64,000 bases of DNA, from positions 1,420-65,419 of the forward strand of contig BNBX01000011.1 of assembly GCA_014656175.1 (NCBI GenBank). Direction: 5' to 3'. Positions within the stretch are counted from its first letter, which is position 1, and every line of letters starts with the position of its first letter. Source of the stretch: Streptomyces werraensis (lineage in GTDB: Bacteria > Actinomycetota > Actinomycetes > Streptomycetales > Streptomycetaceae). This document shows positions 8,074 to 15,794 of this stretch, in pieces. The position numbers and the translations under genes are program-made. Under the pieces are notes generated by a model. That model was not told the DNA's origin and did no database searches. It saw only the letters and a list, made by a program, of their open reading frames with translations.

Positions 8074-8757
8074 ATGGGGGTACCGATCGGACACGTCTCG
8101 GACTCACTCGATAACGTGACGTCACAACTCTCACAGCATCTGCCAACGACACTCACGCGACGCCCACGAGGACCCACGCTGCCTGCGCACCGACTCCCAG
8201 ACCTCCCCGGCCGAGTCGCCATACCCGAACAGTCCCGCGGCGCGCCCGGAACCCCGCCCCCGCTCGCACGGTTCAACGACGCTCCCGGACCCGACGCCGA
8301 GCGCGCCCTGCTGTCCTGTCTGCACAGCCCCCGCTGGGCCCGCCTGCTGGCCGGCCACCGCCCCTACCCCGACTCGGCGTCGCTCCTGGCCGCCGCGGAC
8401 GAGGCGACGTACGACCTCTCCCCGGAGGAGGTCGCCGAGGCATTGGCCTTCGAGCCCCTTCCCTCGCTCCCCGAGGACACCTACTCGGCGGCCCACACCG
8501 CCCTGAACGCCGCCCACGCGGCCTACGAGGCCAAGTTCGGCCATGTCTTCGTCCTCTGCCTGGACGGCGTCCCCGAGAACGAGGTCCTCGACCGCGTCCT
8601 GGAGAACATCCGGTCACGATTGGCGAACGATCCGGAGGACGAACACCAGGTCACCAAGGAGCAACTCCGCCTGCTCGCCAGGGAGCGCCTGAACCACACC
8701 CTCAGGGACGCCGGGAGCCGCGCGAGCGACCCGAGGACCGCCGCACCCGGCAAATGA
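8074..8757 (+). CDS. OHCU decarboxylase-like protein, active site apparently degenerate
   Basis: The fold matches 2-oxo-4-hydroxy-4-carboxy-5-ureidoimidazoline decarboxylase (UraD, urate degradation): FNDAPGPDAERALLSCLHSP, SPRWARLLAGHRPY, AHAAYEAKFGHVFVLCLDG and NDPEDEHQVTKEQLRLLARE line up with the family blocks. The usual catalytic HPxIG histidine segment is replaced here by EALAFEPLPSLPEDTY, so activity is doubtful. The N-terminal ~65 residues are poorly coding; ATG 8074 or GTG 8116 are candidates. No other purine-catabolism gene is nearby. It lies 200 bases upstream of sdhC on the same strand but with its own spacing. Confidence 0.75.
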   Translation: MGVPIGHVSDSLDNVTSQLSQHLPTTLTRRPRGPTLPAHRLPDLPGRVAIPEQSRGAPGTPPPLARFNDAPGPDAERALLSCLHSPRWARLLAGHRPYPDSASLLAAADEATYDLSPEEVAEALAFEPLPSLPEDTYSAAHTALNAAHAAYEAKFGHVFVLCLDGVPENEVLDRVLENIRSRLANDPEDEHQVTKEQLRLLARERLNHTLRDAGSRASDPRTAAPGK

Positions 8758-8865
8758 CCGCGAATCCCCCGCCTCGGCAGCCCCGGCCCCACCCCGGCCC
8801 CCCTTTTCGGGTGCAAGTTTGATCACACCGGCAGGCCCCCCGTAAGCGCCGCAGGCAACCGTCGC

Positions 8866-8871
8866 TACCAT
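8866..8871 (+). promoter_or_regulatory. Candidate -10 box of the sdh operon
   Basis: TACCAT, a TAnnnT-type box, lies about 90 bases upstream of the sdhC GTG. No clear -35 is visible 17-18 bases before it. Confidence 0.3.
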
Positions 8872-8959
8872 GCTGGGGGCCGGTGGACCGTACCCGGCCG
8901 GGCCCGACCGACAAGGAAAGCCGGCGCGGCCCCAATCCCCGCTCCCGGAGGAAATTTCC

Positions 8960-9340
8960 GTGCCGGCTGGAACGCTGTACCGCGGCCGGGAAGGAATGTG
9001 GTCCTGGGTGGCTCACCGAGTCACCGGCGTCCTCATCTTCTTCTTCCTGTTCGTTCACGTGCTGGACACCGCTCTCGTGCGGGTGTCCCCGGAGGCCTAC
9101 GACGACGTCGTGGCCACGTACAAGACGCCGATCGTCGCGCTGCTGGAGTACGGCCTCGTCGCCGCCATCCTCTTCCACGCGCTCAACGGCCTGCGTGTCA
9201 TCGCCGTCGACTTCTGGATCAAGGGCGCCCGGTACCAGAAGCAGATGCTCTGGACCGTCGTCGCCGTGTGGATCGTGCTGATGCTCGGGGCGATCTACCC
9301 CGTCCTCGGCCATGCCGCTCGTGAACTGTTCGGGAGCTGA
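8960..9340 (+). CDS. sdhC: Succinate dehydrogenase cytochrome b556 subunit
   Basis: A membrane anchor subunit of complex II, which passes electrons from the SdhB iron-sulphur clusters to menaquinone in the cytoplasmic membrane. The GTG start at 8960 is chosen because CGGAGGAAA lies just upstream; it gives 126 residues starting VPAGTLYRGREGMWSWVAHR. Three membrane helices are visible (VLIFFFLFVHVLDTALV, VALLEYGLVAAILFHALNGL, MLWTVVAVWIVLMLGAIY). Histidines in the first and second helices (FVHVLD, LFHALNG) are candidates for haem b ligands. It begins the sdhCDAB operon, five bases before sdhD. Confidence 0.95.
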   Translation: MPAGTLYRGREGMWSWVAHRVTGVLIFFFLFVHVLDTALVRVSPEAYDDVVATYKTPIVALLEYGLVAAILFHALNGLRVIAVDFWIKGARYQKQMLWTVVAVWIVLMLGAIYPVLGHAARELFGS

Positions 9341-9345
9341 CGCAG

Positions 9346-9828
9346 ATGTCCACGACTGAAACCTCCGCCTCGGGCGTCGGCCCCGTCGAAGGCGCCTCGC
9401 CGTACTCCGTCGACAACCCGGCGCCGGTCATCGAGCCCCCGCGCAAGCGGACCAAGAAGACCCCGAAGAGCACCCGCGGCAACTTCGAACTGGCCGCGTG
9501 GCTGTTCATGCGTCTGTCCGGTGTCGTCCTGGTCGTGCTGGTCATCGGCCACCTGCTGATCCAGCTGGTGCTGGACGGCGGCGTCTCCAAGATCGGCTTC
9601 GCCTTCGTGGCGGGCCGCTGGGCGAGCCCCTTCTGGCAGGTGTGGGACCTGGCGATGCTGTGGCTGGCGATGCTGCACGGCGCCAACGGCCTGCGCACGG
9701 TCATCAACGACTACGCCGAGCGGCCGAACACCCGCCTGTGGCTGAAGGGCCTGCTCTACACGGCCACGGTGTTCACCATCCTGCTGGGCACGCTGGTGAT
9801 CTTCACCTTCGACCCGAACATCCGCTAG
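9346..9828 (+). CDS. sdhD: Succinate dehydrogenase hydrophobic membrane anchor subunit
   Basis: The second membrane anchor of complex II. A ~45-residue soluble, Lys/Pro-rich N-terminus precedes three membrane helices (AAWLFMRLSGVVLVVLVIGH, FWQVWDLAMLWLAMLHGANG, LYTATVFTILLGTLVIFTF). The RLSG and HGANGLR motifs are typical of actinobacterial SdhD, and the histidines in IGHLLIQ and LHGANG are candidate haem/quinone-site residues. It follows sdhC by five bases. A 107-base gap then separates it from sdhA, unusual inside this operon; no second promoter is obvious in the gap. Confidence 0.94.
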   Translation: MSTTETSASGVGPVEGASPYSVDNPAPVIEPPRKRTKKTPKSTRGNFELAAWLFMRLSGVVLVVLVIGHLLIQLVLDGGVSKIGFAFVAGRWASPFWQVWDLAMLWLAMLHGANGLRTVINDYAERPNTRLWLKGLLYTATVFTILLGTLVIFTFDPNIR

Positions 9829-9935
9829 GCACGGGGCTGCGAGAATCATGCTGCGTTCCCCGGGGACAACCCCCGGACCCCCGGCCGATGCTCGCACCAC
9901 CGTCTCCGACAAAGCCCCGCAGTGAGGCGAGATCA

Positions 9936-11690
9936 GTGAAGATCCACAAGTACGACACAGTCATCGTCGGCGCCGGTGGCGCCGGTATGAGGGCCGCCAT
10001 CGAGGCGACCAAGCGCAGCCGCACCGCCGTGCTGACCAAGCTCTACCCCACCCGCTCCCACACGGGCGCCGCGCAGGGCGGCATGGCCGCCGCGCTCGCC
10101 AACGTGGAGGAGGACAACTGGGAGTGGCACACCTTCGACACGGTCAAGGGCGGTGACTACCTGGTCGACCAGGACGCCGCCGAGATCCTGGCGAAGGAGG
10201 CCATCGACTCCGTCCTCGACCTGGAGAAGATGGGCCTGCCGTTCAACCGCACGCCGAACGGCACCATCGACCAGCGCCGCTTCGGCGGTCACTCCCGCAA
10301 CCACGGCGAGGCCCCGGTCCGCCGGTCCTGCTACGCCGCGGACCGCACCGGCCACATGATCCTCCAGACGCTGTACCAGAACTGCGTCAAGGAGGGCGTG
10401 GAGTTCTTCAACGAGTTCTACGTCCTCGACCAGCTGATCACCGAGGTCGACGGCGTCAAGAAGTCGGCCGGCGTCGTGGCGTACGAGCTGGCGACCGGCG
10501 AGATCCACATCTTCCAGGCGAAGTCCGTGATCTACGCGTCCGGCGGCACCGGCAAGTTCTTCAAGGTGACGTCCAACGCGCACACCCTGACCGGTGACGG
10601 CCAGGCCGCCGTGTACCGCCGGGGTCTGCCGCTGGAGGACATGGAGTTCTTCCAGTTCCACCCGACCGGCATCTGGCGCATGGGCATCCTGCTCACGGAG
10701 GGCGCCCGCGGTGAGGGCGGCATCCTGCGCAACAAGGACGGCGAGCGCTTCATGGAGAAGTACGCGCCCGTCATGAAGGACCTCGCCTCCCGCGACGTCG
10801 TCTCCCGCTCCATCTACACGGAGATCCGCGAGGGCCGCGGCTGCGGTCCCGAGGGCGACCACGTCTACCTGGACCTCACGCACCTCCCGCCGGAGCAGCT
10901 GGACGCCAAGCTGCCCGACATCACGGAGTTCGCGCGGACCTACCTCGGCATCGAGCCCTACACGGACCCGATCCCGATCCAGCCCACCGCGCACTACGCG
11001 ATGGGCGGCATCCCGACCAACGTCAGGGGTGAGGTCCTCGCGGACAACACCACGGTCGTCCCCGGCCTGTACGCGGCCGGCGAGGTGGCCTGCGTGTCGG
11101 TGCACGGCGCCAACCGTCTGGGCACCAACTCGCTGCTGGACATCAACGTGTTCGGCAAGCGGGCCGGCATCGCGGCGGCCGAGTACGCGCAGACCGCGGA
11201 CTTCGTGGAGCTGCCGGCGGACCCGGAGGCCTTCGTGGTCGGCCAGATCGAGCGGCTGCGGTCCTCCACCGGCAACGAGCGGGTGGCCGAGCTGCGCCGC
11301 GAGCTGCAGGAGACCATGGACGCCAACGTCATGGTGTTCCGCACCGAGCAGACGATCAAGACGGCGGTCGAGAAGATCGCCGAGCTGCGCGAGCGCTACA
11401 AGAACGTCGCCATCCAGGACAAGGGCAAGCGGTTCAACACCGACCTGCTGGAGGCCGTCGAGCTGGGCAACCTGCTGGACCTGGCCGAGGTCATGGCCGT
11501 GTCCGCGCTGGCCCGCAAGGAGTCCCGCGGCGGTCACTACCGCGAGGATTACCCGAACCGCGACGACGTCAACTTCATGCGCCACACGATGGCGTACCGC
11601 GAGGTCGGCGCCGACGGCACCGAGACCGTCCGTCTGGACTACAAGCCGGTCGTCCAGACCCGCTACCAGCCGATGGAGCGTAAGTACTGA
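9936..11690 (+). CDS. sdhA: Succinate dehydrogenase flavoprotein subunit
   Basis: Oxidises succinate to fumarate on the cytoplasmic face of complex II with covalently bound FAD. The GTG at 9936, preceded by GAGGCGA, gives 584 residues. The dinucleotide fold is VIVGAGGAGMRAAIEA, and the FAD-linking histidine sits in RSHTGAAQGGMAAAL. The active-site segments RFGGHSRNH, FHPTGI, LTEGARGEGG and HGANRLGTNSLLD are all present. The C-terminal helical domain (about 440-584) is complete. It overlaps sdhB by one base (TGATG). Confidence 0.97.
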   Translation: MKIHKYDTVIVGAGGAGMRAAIEATKRSRTAVLTKLYPTRSHTGAAQGGMAAALANVEEDNWEWHTFDTVKGGDYLVDQDAAEILAKEAIDSVLDLEKMGLPFNRTPNGTIDQRRFGGHSRNHGEAPVRRSCYAADRTGHMILQTLYQNCVKEGVEFFNEFYVLDQLITEVDGVKKSAGVVAYELATGEIHIFQAKSVIYASGGTGKFFKVTSNAHTLTGDGQAAVYRRGLPLEDMEFFQFHPTGIWRMGILLTEGARGEGGILRNKDGERFMEKYAPVMKDLASRDVVSRSIYTEIREGRGCGPEGDHVYLDLTHLPPEQLDAKLPDITEFARTYLGIEPYTDPIPIQPTAHYAMGGIPTNVRGEVLADNTTVVPGLYAAGEVACVSVHGANRLGTNSLLDINVFGKRAGIAAAEYAQTADFVELPADPEAFVVGQIERLRSSTGNERVAELRRELQETMDANVMVFRTEQTIKTAVEKIAELRERYKNVAIQDKGKRFNTDLLEAVELGNLLDLAEVMAVSALARKESRGGHYREDYPNRDDVNFMRHTMAYREVGADGTETVRLDYKPVVQTRYQPMERKY

Positions 11691-12469
11691 TGGCTACCCC
11701 CGTACTGGACAAGGCGGACGCGGCCGGCTCCCCCGAGCCCGGCTTCGCCGACTCCCCCTACATCACCGTCACCCTGCGGATCCGCCGGTTCAACCCGGAG
11801 ATCTCCGCCGAGGCGACCTGGGAAGACTTCCAGCTGGAGATCGACCCCAAGGAGCGTGTCCTCGACGCGCTGCACAAGATCAAGTGGGACCTCGACGGCA
11901 CGCTGACGTTCCGCCGTTCCTGCGCCCACGGCATCTGCGGCTCCGACGCCATGCGGATCAACGGCAAGAACCGCCTGGCGTGCAAGACGCTGATCAAGGA
12001 CATCAACCCCGAGAAGCCGATCACGGTCGAGGCCATAAAGGGCCTGACGGTCCTGAAGGACCTGGTCGTGGACATGGAGCCGTTCTTCCAGGCGTACCGG
12101 GACGTGATGCCCTTCCTGATCACGAAGGACACCAACGAGCCGACGCGTGAGCGGCTGCAGTCCGCCGAGGACCGCGAGCGCTTCGACGACACGACCAAGT
12201 GCATCCTGTGCGCCGCGTGCACCACCTCGTGCCCGGTGTTCTGGAACGACGGCCAGTACTTCGGCCCGGCCGCGATCGTCAACGCGCACCGCTTCATCTT
12301 CGACTCGCGTGACGAGGCCGGGGAGCAGCGCCTGGAGATCCTCAACGACAAGGACGGCGTGTGGCGTTGCCGCACCACGTTCAACTGCACGGACGCCTGC
12401 CCGCGCGGTATCGAGGTCACCAAGGCGATCGCCGAGGTGAAGCGCGCGCTCATCACGCGCCGCTACTGA
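11690..12469 (+). CDS. sdhB: Succinate dehydrogenase iron-sulphur subunit
   Basis: Carries electrons from FAD to quinone. The N-terminal ferredoxin domain holds the [2Fe-2S] cysteines (RRSCAHGICGSDAM and, further on, LACKTL). The C-terminal domain holds the [4Fe-4S] and [3Fe-4S] sites (TKCILCAACTTSCPVFW and FNCTDACPRGIEVTK). At 259 residues the length is normal. It is the last gene of sdhCDAB and is followed directly by a 19-bp perfect hairpin terminator. Confidence 0.97.
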   Translation: MATPVLDKADAAGSPEPGFADSPYITVTLRIRRFNPEISAEATWEDFQLEIDPKERVLDALHKIKWDLDGTLTFRRSCAHGICGSDAMRINGKNRLACKTLIKDINPEKPITVEAIKGLTVLKDLVVDMEPFFQAYRDVMPFLITKDTNEPTRERLQSAEDRERFDDTTKCILCAACTTSCPVFWNDGQYFGPAAIVNAHRFIFDSRDEAGEQRLEILNDKDGVWRCRTTFNCTDACPRGIEVTKAIAEVKRALITRRY

Positions 12470-12485
12470 GGCACCCCGCCCGCAG

Positions 12486-12528
12486 GCCCGAGGGCCCCGT
12501 CTCCACTGCGGAGACGGGGCCCTCGGGC
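12486..12528 (+). terminator. Terminator of the sdh operon
   Basis: GCCCGAGGGCCCCGTCTCC (12486-12504) pairs base for base with 12510-12528 around a 5-base loop, 16 bases after the sdhB stop codon. It is a very stable hairpin without a U-tract, as is common in Streptomyces. Confidence 0.85.
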
Positions 12529-12536
12529 GTGGGTGT

Positions 12537-12582
12537 ACTGCGTACGCACCAGGGCGGGGCAGACGTCTGGTGCGTACGCACC
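12537..12582. promoter_or_regulatory. Paired palindromic operator upstream of the two-component system
   Basis: A perfect 14-bp palindrome, GGTGCGTACGCACC, lies at 12569-12582. A 12-of-14 copy (ACTGCGTACGCACC) lies at 12537-12550. The centres are 32 bp apart, about three helical turns, so two dimers would sit on the same face. The identical 14-mer occurs at 17326-17339 upstream of the exporter/monooxygenase pair. The perfect site is 58 bases before the histidine kinase ATG. Confidence 0.7.
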
Positions 12583-12640
12583 GGACGGGACGGCACCGAA
12601 GGAGGATGCCGGGGCGGGGGCGGGACCGGAGGGTGGGAGC

Positions 12641-13939
12641 ATGCGCACTCCTGTGAACAGGGCCCCTAAGCTGGGCCGCGTGCTGCCGGCATCGGACACC
12701 GCGGGGCGGGTGCGGGAGGGCGCGGTCGTGGCGGCCGCGTTCGTGGTCTGTCTGCTCGGCGGGACCGTGCGGGTCGAGGACACCCTCACCGTGCCGCCGC
12801 TCGCCGGCTGGCTGCTCGCCCTGGTGTCCTGCGCCGTACTGCCCGCGCGGCGGCGGCGTCCCCTGGCCGTGCTGGCGGCCACCACCGCGGCCGGTGTCGC
12901 GGCCCAGCCCCTCGGTCTGGTGCTGAGCCCGCCCGTGATCGCGCCCGCCCTGGTCGCCGCCTACGCCTACGCCTGCGCGCTCGGCCTGCCCGGCGAGCGG
13001 CGTGCGGCGGGCGCGGCGGTCCTGGCCGCCGTGGCACTGCTGGCCGGGTCCGTGCCGCTGGACGGGAACCTCTCCTGGCGGGACGCGAGCCGGATGGGGT
13101 CGGTGGCGGCGGCGCCGCTCGTGGCGTGGCTGGTCGGGCACGCGGTGCGGACCCGGCGGGCGTATCTGGCGGCCGTGGAGGAGCGGGCGCGGCGGGCCGA
13201 GGAGAGCAGGGAGCTGGAGGCCCGGCGGCGGGTCGCCGAGGAGCGGGTGCGCATCGCCCGGGAGCTGCACGACCTGGTGGCGCACCAGATCACCCTGGCC
13301 AACGCGCAGGCCACGGTCGCCGCCCACTTCTTCGACAGCCGCCCGGAGCAGACCCGGGTCAGCCTGCGCGAACTCGTCGAGACCACCGGGCACGCCCTGG
13401 ACGAACTGCGGGCCACGGTCGGCCTGTTGCGCCAGACCGGGGACGCGGACACGGCGGCCGGCGAGGGTCCGGCGCCCGGGCTGGCGCGGCTGCCGGACCT
13501 GCTGGAGTCGTTCCGGCGGGCGGGGCTCGAGGTGGCGGTGCGTCAGCGGGGACGGGCGCGGGCGCTGCCGCCGGGCGTGGACCTCACGGCGTACCGGATC
13601 GTGCAGGAGGCTCTGACCAACGTGACCAAGCACGCGGCGGGCCGTGGCGCCCGGGTGGGGCTCGACTGGGGCGGCGGACTGCTGACCGTCACCGTGGCCG
13701 ACGACGGGGGCGCCCCGGGCGGGCCGCCCGCCCTGTCGGACCGGCCGCCGGGGTACGGGCTGATCGGCATGCGGGAGCGCGCCGCCGCGGTGGGCGGCGA
13801 GCTGACGGCGGGCTCGCGCCCGGAGGGGGGCTTCCTGGTGACCGCCCGGCTGCCCCTGCCGCCCGTACGGGACGTGGCGGCGGACGGTGAGGGGACGGGG
13901 CGGACGCCCGGGGCGACGGACGGGGGAAGGACGGCATGA
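12641..13939 (+). CDS. Sensor histidine kinase, NarL/DesK type
   Basis: A 432-residue membrane kinase. ATG at 12641 follows GGAGGGTGGGAG. The N-terminal ~170 residues hold four to five membrane segments with little extracellular loop, so it may sense the membrane itself or a small hydrophobic molecule. The HisKA_3 dimerisation/phospho-acceptor motif is RIARELHDLVAHQI with H210. The HATPase has NVTKHA (N box), VADDG (G1) and YGLIGMRERA (G2). It overlaps the response regulator by ATGA. The palindrome pair at 12537-12582 lies in its promoter region, suggesting autoregulation. Confidence 0.93.
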   Translation: MRTPVNRAPKLGRVLPASDTAGRVREGAVVAAAFVVCLLGGTVRVEDTLTVPPLAGWLLALVSCAVLPARRRRPLAVLAATTAAGVAAQPLGLVLSPPVIAPALVAAYAYACALGLPGERRAAGAAVLAAVALLAGSVPLDGNLSWRDASRMGSVAAAPLVAWLVGHAVRTRRAYLAAVEERARRAEESRELEARRRVAEERVRIARELHDLVAHQITLANAQATVAAHFFDSRPEQTRVSLRELVETTGHALDELRATVGLLRQTGDADTAAGEGPAPGLARLPDLLESFRRAGLEVAVRQRGRARALPPGVDLTAYRIVQEALTNVTKHAAGRGARVGLDWGGGLLTVTVADDGGAPGGPPALSDRPPGYGLIGMRERAAAVGGELTAGSRPEGGFLVTARLPLPPVRDVAADGEGTGRTPGATDGGRTA

Positions 13940-14628
13940 CGCTGAGGGTGCTGCTCGCCGACGACCAGGCGCTGCTGCGCGGCGCGTTCCGGCTGCTGCT
14001 GGAGAGCACCGACGACATCACCGTGGTGGGCGAGGCCGGCGACGGCCGGGAGGCGGTCCGGCTGACCCGCGAACTGCGCCCGGACGTCGTGGTGATGGAC
14101 ATCCGGATGCCGGAGGCGGACGGTCTGGCCGCCACCACGGAGATCTGCGCGGACCCGGATCTGCGGGCCACCCGCGTGCTGATCCTCACCACGTACGAGA
14201 CGGACGAGAACGTGGCGCGGGCGCTGCGCGCGGGGGCCGCCGGCTTCGTGGGGAAGGGCATCGGCGCCGAGGACCTGGCGGACGCGGTGCGGACGGTCGC
14301 CGAGGGCGAGACGCTGCTGTCGCCGGCCGCCACCCGCTCGCTGGTCGCCCGGTTCCTCGCCTCGCCGGCCGGCGCCCCTGCGCAGGACGCCGGCCGGCTG
14401 GACGTGCTCACCCCGCGCGAACGCGAGATGGTGGCGCTGGTGGCGACCGGCCTGTCCAACCAGGAGATCGCCGAGCGGATGGTCCTCAGCCCGTTCACCG
14501 TGCGCGCCCATGTGCAGCGCGCGATGACGAAGCTGGAGGCCCGCGACCGCGCGCAGCTCGTCGTCATCGCCTACCGGACCGGCCTGGCGCGGGTCACCCC
14601 GGAGGACGGGGCCGGAGGCTCCTCGTAG
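13936..14628 (+). CDS. NarL/LuxR-family response regulator
   Basis: A 230-residue DNA-binding regulator, partner of the coupled kinase. The receiver domain (1-120) has the acidic pair in LLADDQ, phospho-acceptor D55 in VVMDIRMPEADG and the conserved Thr in ILTTYETDENV. The KP-type lysine lies in FVGKGIGAEDL. The C-terminal LuxR helix-turn-helix (about 155-220) is LTPREREMVALVATGLSNQE, with SPFTVRAHVQRAMTKLEARD. Its 3' end overlaps the convergent monooxygenase gene by 58 bp. The shared palindrome upstream of both flanking units makes it the leading candidate to bind that site. Confidence 0.94.
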   Translation: MTLRVLLADDQALLRGAFRLLLESTDDITVVGEAGDGREAVRLTRELRPDVVVMDIRMPEADGLAATTEICADPDLRATRVLILTTYETDENVARALRAGAAGFVGKGIGAEDLADAVRTVAEGETLLSPAATRSLVARFLASPAGAPAQDAGRLDVLTPREREMVALVATGLSNQEIAERMVLSPFTVRAHVQRAMTKLEARDRAQLVVIAYRTGLARVTPEDGAGGSS

Positions 14629-15794
14629 TCCGGCAGGGTCAGGGCGGTGTGGGCCGGGCGTGGCCGCGCGGAGGGCAGGGCGTCGAGGGTGCGCAGCCGG
14701 GCGTCGCGCTGCTCCAGGACGCGGGCGGTGACGGGGAAGAGCGTGGCGCCGCCCTCGTCGACGAGCGCCTGGTTGGCCGTCACGTACGGGCGCATACGGT
14801 CCTCGTAGGCGGCGAAGGCTGCCGTGTGGTCGTGGTGGGCGGCCAGGGCGTGGGCGAGGACGTAGGCGCCGGACAGCGCGAGGCTGGTGCCCTGCCCGGT
14901 GAGGAAGGAGGGGGCGTACGCGGCGTCGCCGACGAGGGCGGCCCGGCCGTGCGTCCAGCGGGGCATGCGGATCTGTCCGGCCGTGTCGAAGAACAGGTCC
15001 TCGGTGTCGCGCACGGCCGCCACCATGCGCGGGATCTCCCAGCCCTCGCCCGCGAACACCTCGGCCACGAGCGCCCGCTGGGCGTCCGGGTCGCGGAGGG
15101 CGTCGTGCGGGGGTTCGGGGCGGTGGAAGGTGAGGAAGCCGTGCACCTCGGGGCCGTCGCCGGTGGCGTAGAGGGCGGCGGCCTTCCCCGGGGTGTTCCA
15201 CAGCACCAGTTCACGGTGGAGGTGCGCGGGGTTCGGCAGGGTGAACAGGGCGAAGCAGTAGGCGAGATAGCGGTGGTAGCGGTCCTCCGGGCCGAACAGG
15301 GCGGCCCGGGTGGCCGAGTGCATGCCGTCCGCGCCGATCACCAGGTCGTACGTGCCCTGACGCCCGCTGCGGAAGGTGACGTCCACGCCGTGCGCGGCCG
15401 GGTCGAAGCGGGAGACGGAGTCGCCGAAGAGGAACTCCGCGTCGTCGCGGACCAGCCCGTACAGGGCGTCGGCGAGGTCGCCGCGCCGTACCTCCAGGTC
15501 GCGGGGCTCACCCTCGTCGGCGTGGGCCCGCAGCGAGGCGACGGTGCGGCCGGCGGCGTCGAGGAAGGTGGCGCGCCGGGGGCCGACGTGCGCCTGGCGC
15601 AGCCGCGGCCACAGGCCCATCCTCCGGATCACCTCGGTCGCCGTGCCGCGGATGTCCACGGGGTAGCCGCCGCCTCGCACGGCGCCGGCCTTCTCCACCA
15701 CGGTGACCGCGAACCCGGCACGGTGGAGCCAGTACGCGAGGGCGGGGCCGGAGACGCTGGCTCCAGAGATCAGGACGGTGCGCGGGGCGGTCAT
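14571..15794 (-). CDS. FAD-dependent monooxygenase (aromatic hydroxylase/TetX-like class)
   Basis: A 407-residue class A flavoprotein monooxygenase that would hydroxylate a small molecule using NADPH and O2. The Rossmann motif is VLISGASVSGPALAYWL, with Ser where many homologues have Gly/Ala. The DG motif is VIGADGMHSATR and the second FAD motif is ALVGDAAYAPSFLTGQGTSL. The ATG overlaps the exporter stop codon by four bases, so it is translated after the exporter. Pairing an exporter with a flavin hydroxylase suggests drug modification plus efflux, or tailoring of a secreted metabolite; the substrate is unknown. Confidence 0.9.
   Translation of the reverse strand: MTAPRTVLISGASVSGPALAYWLHRAGFAVTVVEKAGAVRGGGYPVDIRGTATEVIRRMGLWPRLRQAHVGPRRATFLDAAGRTVASLRAHADEGEPRDLEVRRGDLADALYGLVRDDAEFLFGDSVSRFDPAAHGVDVTFRSGRQGTYDLVIGADGMHSATRAALFGPEDRYHRYLAYCFALFTLPNPAHLHRELVLWNTPGKAAALYATGDGPEVHGFLTFHRPEPPHDALRDPDAQRALVAEVFAGEGWEIPRMVAAVRDTEDLFFDTAGQIRMPRWTHGRAALVGDAAYAPSFLTGQGTSLALSGAYVLAHALAAHHDHTAAFAAYEDRMRPYVTANQALVDEGGATLFPVTARVLEQRDARLRTLDALPSARPRPAHTALTLPDYEEPPAPSSGVTRARPVR

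Noticed and set aside
12539..12580. The TGCGTACGCACCAG...CTGGTGCGTACGCA inverted repeat as a second sdh terminator
   Set aside because: It follows the true 19-bp hairpin closely, but its arms are themselves palindromic and the same 14-mer recurs before the exporter gene, so an operator is the better reading.
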